DNA of 64,000 nt from the NCBI RefSeq assembly GCF_022965805.1, contig NC_133115.1, positions 33,471,321 through 33,535,320 on the forward strand. Direction: 5' to 3'. Origin of the DNA: Primulina eburnea. Its lineage: Eukaryota > Streptophyta > Magnoliopsida > Lamiales > Gesneriaceae. This document shows positions 34,666-47,631 of the stretch, in pieces (position 1 is the stretch's first letter; the number at the start of each line of letters is the position of its first letter). The notes beneath the pieces were generated by a model. The model did no database searches. It saw only the letters and a list, made by a program, of their open reading frames with translations, and was not told where the DNA came from. Made by a program: the position numbers and the translations under genes.

Positions 34666-36098
34666 CTTTTTTTCCTCCAACTGCCACACTAACCCTACGG
34701 TTGGCATAAGCAAGAATCTAAATGGAGGGATTGATCTCTTGTGACATTGGTCTCCCCGATTGATTCGAAAAGAATCAGGTTTCACACAATAAATGTAAAT
34801 CAAAATCAGAATTTATTTTGAGGGTTGCTAACGTGATTAGTCTGGATCTTTATTACTAGGATAATGTGAAGTAACAGAAAAACAGTAAGTTGAGGGAATT
34901 ATGAATATTTTATCCGCAAGACGAAATTGTTCGTATAACAGTGTTCAACGATCATGACAATCGTCTCTAAAATACAACGACTTCAAATCAAGAGAGTGCA
35001 TCATAACTCTTGATAACATCGAACGCAATATGCAGAACTTTCAAACATAAAGTGAACTAGAAAGGAATGAAGCAAAAATGTGAAAAGTATAAGTAATGCA
35101 GATGGAGGGATTATTTGTAGCCTATTCGCCAATTGCGTAGAAGGAGCACAACCTTCTGGATATGAAAGCAACTTCCTGTGAAAGGTCAAGGGATGGACGC
35201 ACTATTTGATCCAAACGCAGTCTGGGTGTCTTGAAGGTTAAATGACGCACTATTTGGTCCGAAAGAGCAGCAATAGCTGATGAAAAAGTCCTATCCTATA
35301 GTTTAAATTTAAAACTAATAAGAAGGGTAAGACTTGTTGTTATCCTCCAACGTGGACAACTTCATTTCCCTTTCATTCAACATTCCAAAAGCTAATAACC
35401 AAGTGGTCCATGATCAACTTATTTATTCGATGCAATTTGGTTTTTTTGAATACAGTGCCTTTGTTTTTTGGCAAAGTTGTGAAGCTGAGATTTACTGATT
35501 TGTCGATGAAATTTGTTTTCTTGAATATTTTTAAAAAAGTTAGGAAGTTATTTCTTTTCAAAAAAACCCGAAATTTATTTCGAGGGGAGTGTCCCAACTT
35601 CCAACCACCAACTTTGTGGAGTCTGTTAGGACGAGAATGCCAAAAAAAAAAAAAATATTTTACACAATTAAAAATTAAATACTTAATCTGAATTAATATC
35701 GATATGCTAGATTTAACAAGAAAATGATTCTTTTCAGTAAATTCTAATTTAATCTAAAAATTTCGAAGTTTTTTAATAATAAAAGCCAAAAGGGGTCTCT
35801 TTTTGGGCATTGTGCGGGTAATTGGCACAAATAGAATATGCTTTCCCGAATGAAATGAGAGGATCGTTTCCCCACACGATTTTCATAATAATCCTCATAT
35901 CTTTTTCTGAATTCCAGTTTTTTTATTTCATAATCAAGATTTCAACTTACCCTTTTCTTCTGTCTGGTTAACGGTCTTGGATTCATACACTTGTATAATT
36001 TGTATCAACGATCAAGATTCCAGGTGAGATGTAAAAGATTATAAGAACATGAACTTCAAGGAAATATAGAGTTCGCATTGAATTTCTTGTAATAAGAA
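34666..36098. other. Intergenic region upstream of the KMS1-like gene
   Basis: No gene was recognised. The last 200 bases probably include the KMS1 leader. Confidence 0.5.
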
Positions 36099-39000
36099 AT
36101 GGACATGACGATCGCAGGCAAGTTTTGCTTTAATAATTCGTTTACCATTGCTTATTTAGCATTTATCTTTAATCTGCGATTTTCTTTGTCTTGGGGATAT
36201 AAACAAGATTCGCGCTTTTATAATAATGTTGCTGAGCCGAGATTGAATATTATTTGATGTGAAGGAGTGTGTTTCGGATGGATATGCTATTAGGTATTTA
36301 AATGAATATGTGGTTTATGTGTGTGAACGATATATGCCTTCTAGCTTTGAAAAGCATCTTTATTTTGGCTATGCATCAAATTTTGACACGGTTTTTTGTT
36401 TATTTCGTGAAAATGATTGTTCTTATTAGAAATTTAATTTGTGACTGGCGTTCAGAGACATACACTCAATTTTATCTCCGTGTACATGTGCATATGTGTG
36501 TTCCTGAAATCAATGTGAGGGTATGATATATTTCGGTAAGCATTTGAAACGAAGAGGGCGAGATGGGTTTAGGGGTGACTTAATAAATTATGGGGCAAGA
36601 ATATTGGAGAAAACTGTACGTGAAAGTCCAAACAAATTATACGACTCCTCTCTACTTGGTGTTCACATTGTGAATGAGTGGAGAACACTTTTTATAAGGT
36701 AGTTGAGTATCATCTGAGTGAAATGTTGTCATGTGGGTATATGAAATCTGAGGAATGGCTGGATATGTTTCTCTGGTTAAGGAGGGTCATAAAATGTAAA
36801 GCCATGGCAGAGTTTGATCTTTTCACATATGATTGCTTCTTCTGATGTTGATGTTTCTTTACCGGTGACATGTAAATTGGGTTCCTGAATGGTGCTTCTG
36901 GCTCCTGACTTTGGAACTTCTCCTTGATAGCTTCATATGGTGACTCCTTTTGCATAGGAGCTATCTGGATATTAGATGAGATAATGCATGTTTCCTTTTC
37001 CTTATCCTATGTTCATGATAGCAGACACTTTCTTCTGCTCCTCTTGGAACTGGGAGGCTCCAGACGATGTCTACTGCATTGTTCACTTGTGATAGTTTCT
37101 ATTCATTTGACTTTTTGTGTCCTTAGATGGAATTATTTCTGGATCCAAACAAAAACTATCATACTGGCTAACCGAACATTTAGGAGCAGTTAATTAATGA
37201 GAAGCACTGAAATTGTATTTATTGCATCTGCTGCATGATTTATGTAGATTTTCCCCATTATCATTTGTGGATCCCATTTTACCTAACTTGAAATCGACAA
37301 ATTTTTGCTTTTGTAGAACTTCGTGTAAAGCATCAACAAGAATTAGAGAATCTAACTCTAACCTCTCAACCATCCAAGACAATAAAGCTTTTCATTCTGG
37401 TCTTCATACTATATCTCAAACGGTCAGCTGTATATCTCTTATCACATCGTGTGTGGCTCGTGCTGTTAAGTGCCACTGTAGTGATTTCTGGAATCATATT
37501 GCTAACTGTTGATGGTCCTCATGAGAAGGTAATGACTAAGTTATTTGTATTTCAAAATTTTAACTTGCTATATGGTTTTAAAATGGATACTATATATTAT
37601 GCTAGACTTTCTTATGGGAATTCAGATATCCCTTGATCATATTTTCAGCTCAAGTCATTTGTGATATAACATTGGGACAGTTTACTTATCGAGTGCCTCG
37701 TTAATGTAAACTGCAGTATATTGAGGAAGTCATGCGTTATATGCGGTTTGTTATTTGGTGGGTGGCTCTAGGAGTTGCATCTTCCATTGGACTTGGTGAG
37801 CAAAACAACTTGATTGAGCCCACACATTCAAAATTTATTATTTTTTCGAGGATAGTGATAAATTTATCTTATGGATATAACTTTGTAGTTGATGTGGTAT
37901 TGTAGCACTCATTCCTGCCTGCGGCCTTGCGATCCATTCATACTGCTTATGCATTGTTACCTCCATTAAGCAACTGAAAGATGATTATTATTTCTAATTT
38001 TCAAATTTATCAGCAATAAAATATCCAACCACGCATTCCTCAAATTTAGTGGGTGATCATGCATATTGTGGACAAAATAGTCATCATGCCATTAAATTTT
38101 TCGTACAATATGCTGTTTATTGCACTCTCCTATGAATTTTCAGCAAAGACGTGTCAATCAGCTTAATCCACACCAATATATTTTAATTTTAGGGGAAACC
38201 TTTTTGGTGGTAATAGAAACATAAAAAAAGAAAGGGGAAAAGTTGGCATGTTATACACAAGGTTAGGTATCTCTAAGTAAGAGGGTGATAATGCTAGAAA
38301 TGTCAGTACTTATGTATGTATATAATCTTTTTTATATTAGAAACTTTTTTACAAGCCATTGATGGGGTGTTTATATTTTCATCCACCTATATCGGTGTTA
38401 GCCTGCTCGCAAAATTATACTATGAGGATTTTGGTTTTGTTATTTGCGTCTGTTGGTATTATGGTGTCATTTTAACTTTTTGAGGAAAAGTGCATCTCAA
38501 TATGTAAATCAAATGACCAAGTTAGCTACATGAACATTTTGAAACAATAAACTTGCTGTCCCTAGACATATACATATTGATTTTTGTCTGAATTTTTTTG
38601 CTGTTTTTTTTCTAAACATAGGTTCGGGGCTTCACACATTTGTTCTCTATCTGGGACCTCATATTGCCTTGTTCACTATAAAATCAATGCAGTGTGGCCG
38701 AACAGATGTCAAGAGTGCTCCATACGATACAGTACAGTTCAAAACAGGTCCTTCTTGGCTTGGCAAGGATTGTGCTGAATTTGGACCCCCTCTTTTCCAG
38801 TATTCACATGGCTTGCGGGTTCCCCTTAGCAGCATACTCCCTCAGGTCCAGTTAGAGGCTATTCTGTGGGGCGTTGGAACTGCCCTCGGTGAACTCCCCC
38901 CTTACTTCATTTCAAGGGCGGGTATGAACTTCACTAAATTTTAATGGAAATTGCAACTTTATGAAGAGGAGAAGTGTACCATTCTTAAGATACTAAATAG

Positions 39001-40089
39001 GCTTTAGACTAGGGTCTGTGGGGGCATTAGGTTGTTTGTGTCCCATTTACAAGAATGACCGATCAGTAACTCTTAATTATTGACTACAATTGATACTCTC
39101 ACCTTACATTGATCTGTAGTGCTTAATTTTATTTGTATGTGCATCCTGTTTTAACCTCATAATTATCTTGACACATCTGTTTTGTACAGCAAGCTTGTCG
39201 GGTGGCAGAATTCATGAAATTGAGGAATTGGATGCTTCTGCAACAAAAAAAGATGAAGGGTTTATCTCTGCTTGCATAAATCAAATCAAGCGTTGGTTCT
39301 TGTCACATGCCCAATATTTAAACTTCTTCACCATTTTACTTCTTGCCTCGGTTGGTTCCTTCATTTCATTTCATTTTCTTTTGTTTAAGTTTCTTTCTAT
39401 GGCATTCAATCTTCACTTGTTACTTCATACCCGCATTTGAGATTCTTTTCAGGTGCCTAATCCTTTATTTGATCTTGCGGGCATAATGTGTGGACAATTC
39501 CAAATTCCTTTCTGGGAGTTTTTTCTAGCAACAATGATTGGGAAAGCAATTATCAAAACTCATATGCAGGTGTGTAACTTTTGTAGTTTGAAATAAAAAT
39601 GCTTGTTTCCATCGAATTTTACACTTTCGTGACTGCTTATATATTCTTATCAAATGTCATAATCTGCAGACTGTTTTTGTTATTTCTGTATGCAACAATC
39701 AACTCATCGAATGGATTGAAAATAAACTAATTTGGGCTCTTAGTTTTATATCTGGTTTGGACTCAATTCTACCCAATCTTTCTGTCAAGCTTCACTCCAT
39801 TAAAGAGAAATATTTGGCCATTGAAGCGCAAGCTCCTTCAAATATCCAGGTACTAACATCTCCCGAGTTTCCATATCAATCTGAATATATCTCTGTACTA
39901 GCAATCTATTCCGATCATCAGGTGAAGAAATGGAATATTTCACTCGCTTTCATCTGGAATACGATGGTCTGGTTCATGCTAATGAACTTTTTTGTGAAGA
40001 TTGTTAACTCGACTGCACAACAGTATCTAAAGAAACAGCAAGACAAGGAAATGGCAGCATTAATGAGTTCTGATACTTCATCTGGATGA
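36099..40089 (+). CDS. KMS1: KMS1/VMP1-type vacuole membrane protein (VTT/SNARE-associated domain)
   Basis: Eight exons (36099-36117, 37317-37528, 37717-37795, 38622-38921, 39190-39350, 39453-39569, 39670-39849, 39922-40089) join to 411 aa. The sequence follows the plant KMS1 pattern: a short N-terminus, [20 protein letters not shown], a membrane segment, [78 protein letters not shown], then [20 protein letters not shown] with [19 protein letters not shown]. It belongs to the VMP1/TMEM41-type scramblase group acting in the ER and early secretory pathway. The first coding exon is only 19 nt, MDMTIA plus one base, and its intron starts AG|GCAAGT, making a GC-AG intron of 1199 bp. This choice joins in frame to GAA CTT CGT and gives the expected N-terminal length. 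The remaining introns are GT-AG. Confidence 0.9.
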
Positions 40090-41170
40090 AGTTAGTTCTA
40101 TATCCATTTTTAGTCCCATTTTCTTTCTTTTCCTGGATTTAGATTTGAAACCGGGGTTGGAGTTGGAATATAGAAAAATGGGTCCTTCGGCCGCCGTTGA
40201 ATCCCCTGAAAAGCGTATGCATGTGCACGTCATAATGCAAGCTCATGCTGAATAGAACAGAAATTGTTGTGCTGTTCATTCAGGATAGCATCATGGGAGG
40301 CCGTAGTTTAGCACAGGGTGAATATAAAAGCCCACATTTTAACATGTTTTCTTGTTTTTAGACTAGAATCATAAGCTCTCAGTGTGACCTCAAAAACAAC
40401 ATTTCTTATTATATTTTAAATCATGATAATTCGTTAAAACTTTATGGCTGTATAGTTAATATATCGACTAATTTAAAATCATAAAATTTAATGCAAGTGA
40501 GTTCATTGTTAACGTGTCAACGCCTTATTGGTTGTCACTTTAATAAATATATAATATCATATTCATGAAACGCACATCAGTCTTACAATTAAAAGGTGTA
40601 ATTTAATGGGCACTTAGTATGACCATCGTTAGAATTCTCATGTGGCTTTTATTTCTTGATTTTTTGAAAAATATACTAAGAATTTTTAAGCTCTTTCCCC
40701 CCTTTAAAATAAATCTTTTGTCTTTTGATACCATATCTTATAACGAATATAAAATAACGATTATATTATGTATAAAAAATTATATATCATGTATTAAATC
40801 GTAATTGATTCGGGGGAAAGGGTGAGTGCATTAGCGTGTAAGGTGGTGGAAAAAATTTACAAGAGATCGTAAATACTCCATAATTCTTAAATTATTTGAT
40901 ATTACAATATAAAGAATCAGCAATCAAAGGTACAATATATATTTTTTAATATCAACATTTTATATAGATGACATGTGGCAATAAAAAAGTCAATTACTTG
41001 ATTATTTAATAAATTAAAATGAATGTATATCCAAACTAAATAAATTAATTTATCATTTCATTTTCTATCAATGTCCGCCTTAATTTGACCAAGGGAACAA
41101 ATTTGGTCTTTTACACAGCACAACCACGTAAACTATAATTATGGAGAATATTAAAAAAGATAATAAAAAT
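40090..41170. other. Intergenic region, KMS1-like 3' flank
   Basis: The first 200-300 bases are probably 3' UTR. No gene or repeat was recognised in the rest. Confidence 0.5.
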
Positions 41171-41180
41171 GTCAATCACA

Positions 41181-41202
41181 CACGTGTGCGTTTTCCCACG
41201 TG
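41181..41202 (+). promoter_or_regulatory. Paired G-box/ABRE-like CACGTG motifs before the hexose transporter gene
   Basis: CACGTG at 41181-41186 (ACACGTGTGC context) and at 41197-41202 (CCCACGTGTA context), 16 bp apart, about 200 bp before the start codon. Each contains the ACGTGT core of abscisic-acid-responsive elements. STP13-type transporters are stress and abscisic acid induced in Arabidopsis, which fits, but function here is inferred. Confidence 0.6.
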
Positions 41203-41404
41203 TAAACATGCCTGTGGTGCATGTTGTACTCGATCCGTTGCCTCAACATCACATCAATTCCTGATTTCGCAATTTGCCCTTTAAATCTCTCTAAACCGCT
41301 GTTTTGTTATATTCATTCATCAACTGAGTACTACTAGCTCCGGCCCCCTTATTCCTGTGTTACATTTTCGTTACAAATTTCAAGAACACTCACTTTGTGA
41401 AGTG

Positions 41405-44400
41405 ATGGCGGGTGGAGGATTGGCCACCTCGGCGGCCGGGGAGAAAGAGTTCGAGGCGAAGATCACCCCTATAGTAATCATCTCGTGTATTATGGCCGCC
41501 ACAGGAGGTCTCATGTTTGGCTATGACGTCGGTGTTTCGGGTAGTTTAGTTTTACTTTATTATAATCAACTTAATTTGTACCACAACAAGCTAAGAACAA
41601 AATTCTTGTCAGTGAACTGAAAAGCAAAAATTTGTCATGAATACTGCAGGTGGGGTAACATCGATGGACGATTTCTTGAAGAAATTCTTCCCGTCAGTAT
41701 ACGAGAAGACGCAAGATCCGGGGCTAAACAGCAACTACTGCAAATATGACGATCAAGGACTTCAGCTATTCACATCTTCCCTGTATCTTGCTGGCCTAAC
41801 CGCAACTTTCTTTGCTTCATACACAACAAGAAAGCTGGGTCGCAGGTTAACTATGTTGATTGCTGGTTTCTTCTTCATTGTTGGAGTCGTGCTTAATGCC
41901 TCCGCACAAGACCTTGTTATGCTCATTCTGGGCAGGATTTTGCTTGGTTGTGGGGTCGGCTTCGCGAATCAGGTACTATATATATATACACACACTCATT
42001 ATAAACATGTATGTGAGGACGTTCATATGTATTATTCATCTAACAGATATACATCATGTCATCAGTGTTTGTGTAGGTGTATATATAGGTTTAATTTCAT
42101 GTGAGGATCCACACATGATGTATATATATGAACCATATATAATTGTCGTGGGATAAAGTCGGTAAAACTTTGAAAATAAATTGATTCCCAGCAGATTGCA
42201 ATTGATTTAGACGCAACGAAATCGATAGAATGATATGACAAAATCCATAATAATGTTTGGATGAAAGTAATCCACTTTAAATCGTTCTCCAAAATTAATT
42301 AAATTTTATGTAACATTAATTTAATTTAGAAAGTATAGTTAGCTCTTCCTATCTTTTACATAAAAATCATACAACCCATTGGTAAAACTTTACAAATTAT
42401 GGTCACATGTACAACTTAATGTGAATTAAACACAGGGCCTAGAAAATAAATGAATTGTTTAATCATTCCTAGCTAATTTGTGGACCTAAAAAATATTGGT
42501 TATTTATTTATTTATTCAGGCAGTTCCTGTGTTCCTATCGGAGATAGCGCCAACCAGGATACGTGGAGGACTTAACATTTTATTCCAACTCAATGTCACT
42601 CTCGGGATTCTCTTTGCCAACCTTATCAATTATGGAACTTCCAAGCAAGTGTCTTTATTCTTCTTTATCATTCGGTGATTTATATTTTTTTTTAAAAAAA
42701 AAAATCGATTATTGGTTAAGATGCATGAATCATAATATTGGTTTTTTTTTTTAATGTAGAACTTAACATTTGCTTGAATTTAGATCATATTAATTTGAAA
42801 GGATTAATGAAACTTAACATTAAAATTTCTTGTTTCTTAAGTACTAAATTTAACTCTTTAACTTTCTTGAATTTTTGTACTGATTTGGACGGTGATAGTA
42901 TTATGCTCATAGGGATACGGATCATCTACTGTGCACAGCATGATGCTGTGCACACATTGATTTTTTTAAATTTTTTTTTTTTTCACTCTCCCCCCCCCCT
43001 CCATTTTCCTCCAATTTTTTCCATCTTTCACAAACATTATCGGACTATTTTGATATTGCATGATGGAAATGTTCTAAATTTTAATTTAAGCATTAACATG
43101 TTAATAGTTTTATATTGTTAAAAATTTTGTTCATTGGAAAAAAAATTAATAATACTCATCAAATTCGAAAAAAAATAATACGGTTTATTAGTTTTTAATT
43201 TTGCATGATGGAAATGTTCTAAATTTTAATTTAAGAATTAACATGTTAATAGTTTTATATTGTTAAAAATTTTGTTCATTGGAAAAAAAATTAATAATAC
43301 TCATCAAATTCGAAAAAAAATAATACGGTTTATTAGTTTTTAATTTTGCATAATGGAAATGTTCTAAATTTTAATTTAAGCATTAACATGTTAATAGTTT
43401 TATATTGTTAAAAATTTTGTTCATTGGAAAAAAAAAATTAAAAATACTCATCAAATTCGAAAAAAATAATACTGTTTTCACATGTAAAAATTTAATATAG
43501 TAATTTTTAATTGTAAAATTATTAATTAACATAAAAGAATTCAAATGTTTATATTATTTCATATAAAATTGTTTGCTAATGTTTGTGGAAGGGAAAAAAT
43601 GGAGGAAAATTGAAGGAAACAAAAGATAAAAAGAGGGTGAAAAAAGTGAAAAAACAAAAAAAAAAAAAAAAAAAAAAAGATTCAATGTGTGCACAGCATG
43701 ATGCTGTGCACAGTAGGTGATCCGTGTCCATGCTCATAGTACGTAAAATAAATGCATTCTATCCCTGTGTCGATCGAAGTTTCCAATTTTTAGTAATTTT
43801 AAGTACTTCTTGTTTGTTTTCCCTTACGTTAATGACAGAATCAAGGGATGGGGCTGGCGTCTGTCACTTGGCTTGGCGGGGGTTCCTGCTGGGCTGCTGA
43901 CTGTAGGCGCACTCCTCGTTGTCGATACGCCCAATAGCTTGATCGAGCGTGGCCGTTTAGACGAAGGTAAAGCTGTGCTCAAACGAATCCGAGGTGTGGA
44001 AAACGTTGAGCCAGAGTTCATGGAGCTAGTGGAGGCGAGCCGAATCGCCAAGGAAGTGAAACATCCTTTCAGAAATCTCCTCATGAGAAGAAACAGGCCT
44101 CCTTTGGTCATCGCTGTTGCCTTACAGGCGAGTTGATTATTAATTTGTGGGCTGTCCACTCAAAATTCTAGTTGAATATCATCACCCTGTTGAGTCTGTC
44201 CCTACTTTGAAGATTTGAAAATGATTTGTTCTTGCTGCAGATTTTTCAGCAATTTACGGGAATCAACGCGATCATGTTCTACGCTCCTGTTCTTTTCGAT
44301 ACAGTTGGATTCGGGAGCGATGCTGCATTGTACTCGGCTGTGATTACTGGTGCAGTCAATGTAGCATCGACTGTTGTATCTATTTACTCGGTTGATAAAT

Positions 44401-44978
44401 TAGGAAGGAGAATGCTCTTACTCGAAGCTGGAATTCAGATGTTCTTGTCACAGACAATCGTTGCCATTATTCTAGGCGTCAAAGTTAAAGATCATTCGAA
44501 TAACCTTGGACATGGTTACGCAATTTTCGTCGTGGTCTTGGTTTGTACGTTTGTTTCGGCCTTCGCGTGGTCGTGGGGTCCCCTCGGATGGCTTATTCCC
44601 AGTGAGACGTTTCCGCTTGAGACGCGTTCAGCAGGACAGAGTGTGACAGTATGTATCAATCTGCTCTTCACGTTCGTGATTGCTCAAGCCTTTTTGTCGA
44701 TGCTGTGCCACTTCAAGTTTGGGATTTTCTTGTTTTTCTCGAGTTGGGTTCTGGTGATGTCGGTTTTCGTGCTCTTCCTGGTGCCGGAGACGAAGAATGT
44801 GCCGATTGAGGAGATGAAGGAGAGGGTGTGGAACAAACATTGGTTTTGGAAGAGGTTTATGGATGACTATGATCACACTGTTAATGACGAAAAGAATTAT
44901 CGTGAAGCCATTTCGCAGTTCATCAAGAAGCTGACGAATAAATGTGGCATGAATTGTTCTTTTAATCTTGATTGTTAA
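41405..44978 (+). CDS. STP13-like sugar (hexose/H+) symporter, MFS
   Basis: Five exons (41405-41540, 41650-41972, 42520-42644, 43839-44127, 44241-44978) join to 536 aa. It is very close to plant STP13-type transporters: [12 protein letters not shown] start, [40 protein letters not shown], the RKLGRR loop motif, [94 protein letters not shown] and [11 protein letters not shown]. These are the sugar transporter signatures of a 12-helix plasma membrane proton symporter for hexoses. The in-frame reading requires GC donors for introns 3 (CCAA|GCAAGT) and 4 (ACAG|GCGAGT). For intron 3 a GT donor nine bases further keeps the frame but adds three codons not seen in relatives. The C-terminal 25 residues differ from the usual STP13 end. 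Intron 3 carries an 817-bp MITE. Confidence 0.93.
42913..43729. mobile_element. Mutator-like MITE with 10-bp target duplication, in intron 3 of the transporter gene
   Basis: ATGCTCATAG at 42903-42912 is repeated at 43730-43739, a 10-bp target duplication within the 9-11 bp range of Mutator-like elements. The ends are inverted for about 50 bp: GGATACGGATCATCTACTGT at left and, read inward from the right, GGACACGGATCACCTACTGT. Both ends then contain the quasi-palindrome GTGCACAGCATGATGCTGTG. The interior has pyrimidine and purine tracts facing each other and three 145-bp tandem copies. There is no transposase. The element accounts for most of the 1194-bp intron. Confidence 0.9.
43056..43480. 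repeat. Three tandem copies of a 145-bp unit inside the MITE
   Basis: Units start TTGCATGATGGAAATGTTC at 43056 and 43201 and TTGCATAATGGAAATGTTC at 43346. Each continues through ATTAACATGTTAATAG and TCATCAAATTCGAAAAAAA. Copies 1 and 2 are nearly identical; the third is slightly shortened at its end. Confidence 0.92.
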
Positions 44979-46802
44979 GATCAAATAGAAATAAGGAGGA
45001 TAGGACGATATCAGCTGGGAATAAATTTGTACAATTGAATTTATAGTAATTGTTTTTCAAACAAATACAATCTCAATTGATCTCGTGGTTTTTTCCATAC
45101 AATTTTCACATTTTCAACGGTCACGTCTCAAACCCAAATCCGCGCAACCACGTAAATATACTCCTTTAAACAACTACTGCCTCGCTTTATGAAAATGTTT
45201 GTTCATCTTTCAAAATAACTCTCATTAATGTTACAAATTTCTAAATCCTTTTCACCTTCTTGCAATTGATTATTTTAAACCATTATCTTATCTTAATGGC
45301 AATCCATCTAATCCACATGACACTACTAGCTCATATTTCAGGTTTATTTCATCCTACTTATGTGGACATTGTCCTCATGATAAGATGGATGACCAAGATT
45401 TGCTCATGCATATACAGGACCCACTTTTTTTTTGAAATTGTATGTGTGGCAAGATCTTACCTGTTGAAATGAAGTGATGATAGTGCTCACGTAGATAGGA
45501 TCTCATTAACCCATATTTCATGTTCTTACTCGATTTAAGGAAATCCACAATAATAAATACGTAAATAGTGGTTGTTTGATAAATTAATTATAATATATAA
45601 TATGTAGATAATTAATATTTCAGGCAAGATGTCTATGTTTTTTTTGTCTTTAATGGCATATGATTGAGATTATTAAAATATCCAGGAGGATATAAAAGAT
45701 TCCTTGGCCTTAAATTTTATGATTTAAACATTAACAATCAAGAACCAATCTTGGATCATATGCTATAATTTACGTATATTCTAAGACGTACAGTTCCCAT
45801 ATAATAAATTATGTTCTACAGCCTAAATTCACGGTGTGAACTGTGAAATGAAACTAAAAAATCCAGAAATTTGGGTTGGCTCGAGGAACTTCGACCTGAT
45901 TAATTAATTAAAAGTGCGCGTGTGTGTGTGTTTTTTTCCGATTTATATAGTTTTTATTTTTATAAGTGTTCGAGTCGATGAAATATATGATATTCGTTTC
46001 ACAAATGATTTTGATTTCAGTTATTCCAATCAAAACTTTTTCGGATGAGCTGACAGACTCAGTTATTTTAATTCCATGTATTTTTGAGTAAATAATAATA
46101 ATTGAAATTAATGATTTAAAATGAAAACTACCTATTATTATATTTGAAAAAGATTTGCTGTCACTTGTTATATTGATTGCACAGGGTTAGCTATTTAGCT
46201 TAGCTGACACGGGTCCTCTGTATCTATTTGTATATTTTTTTTAAGAAAATGCTGTAATTTTATAATTTCAAATTTATTTTGTAGTTTTATTTTATTTTGT
46301 TTTGCGAAAGTGTCGGTTGTCGTCACGTGCATTTAAAAATGAAATACTAAAAATATGTACGTATTGGCAGTATGGCCCTCATTATCCCAAGCGGGGCATT
46401 TCTGGGTTTGGTGTGACATTCTGAAATTGTCTAAAACAAAATAAATGGCCCAAAAGCATTCGATATTTGATTGATTTATTTTTATTAAAAAAATTATTCG
46501 TTTTTAATGAATTTAAGCTCGTTTCATATAATTTGAATAATTTAATCTAAATATAATCCATTAGTTCTTGAACAATAACAATAAAAATAAAAAAACATGT
46601 GTAGTTACAAATCTGGTTAAAAAAAAGATGAGATCGAACATTAAATTAAACGTCGAGTGAAGCTGAACTTGAACTTAAATTAATTACTATTTTTAGTTTA
46701 GAACTAATTTCGATTCGATTTATTTGCATCTTTTGACGAGCAACCTCCATTGTCACTATACTCTTAGGTAAGGTGGGATGAATAGTTAAATTAGTGAGAA
46801 GA
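44979..46802. other. Intergenic region after the transporter gene
   Basis: The first part is probably 3' UTR. A short GT-rich stretch (GCGCGTGTGTGTGTGT) lies near 45917. No gene was recognised. Confidence 0.5.
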
Positions 46803-47052
46803 GTAAGTCTCTTGTGAGACGATCTCACGAATCTTTATATGTAAGACAGGTCAACCCTACCGATATTCACAATAAAAAATGATACTCTTAGTATAAAAAG
46901 TAATATTTTTTAATGGATGAGCCAAATAACATATATTCACAATAAAAAGTAATACTCTTAGCATAAAAATCAATTTTTTTTCATGGATGACTCAAATAAG
47001 AGATCTGTCTCACAAAATATGATCCGTGAGATCGTGTCACACAAATTTTTGA
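46803..47052. mobile_element. GAGACGGTCTC-type MITE with internal duplication
   Basis: At about 250 bp it is longer than the others because the core ATTCACAATAAAAA(A/G)TAATACTCTTAG through TGGATGA(G/C)(C/T)CAAATAA appears twice in tandem. The ends are GTGAGACGATCTCACGAATC and TGAGATCGTGTCACACAAAT. Confidence 0.85.
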
Positions 47053-47451
47053 CTAGGGAGAAAAATTATCCAGAAATTATGAACTGATTAATTCAGTGTA
47101 CTAGAATAGTTCCAGCTTCCTATCTAGATATTCACGTGGAATTAAATTAGAAAAATTGTAGGCTGGATATGGAATTTTATATTCAATATTTAAACGCAAT
47201 TAAATATTTTTTCATATGTTTGATAAAAAAAATGCAAATATCGGAAGACAGAAGGCTCCACATCTCCATGCACACGTCCTTTTTTTACTCGTTTCCACTT
47301 CATTACTAGTCCCAACTCCCCCGATATTAGACTTCCCAAGGCAAGGTCGAGCAAAGTTTCGGATATTACTAATATAAAATATATGAAATTACACTATTAA
47401 TTGTGTCGGAAAATTATGTGAAATTGTCTAATATGGTGTGGTCAAGGAAAA
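47053..47451. other. Spacer between MITE copies
   Basis: Nothing was recognised. Confidence 0.4.
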
Positions 47452-47631
47452 AATTTATGTGAGATGATCTCATATGTCGTATTTTGTGAAACGAATCTCT
47501 TTTATAGGTCATCCAAGAAAAAATATTACTTTTTTATGTTAATAGTATTTATTTTTTATTGTGAATATCTGTAGGTTTGATTCTTCTCACAGATAAATAT
47601 TCATGAGATCGTCTCACAAAAGACCTATTCT
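47452..47631. mobile_element. GAGACGGTCTC-type MITE copy
   Basis: The ends are TGTGAGATGATCTCATATGT and ATGAGATCGTCTCACAAAAG, with the core TTTTATTGTGAATATCTGTA. It is about 180 bp and in opposite orientation to the copy at 46803. Confidence 0.85.

Noticed and set aside
44628..44984. 118-codon minus-strand frame
   Set aside because: Shadow of the last exon of the hexose transporter gene.
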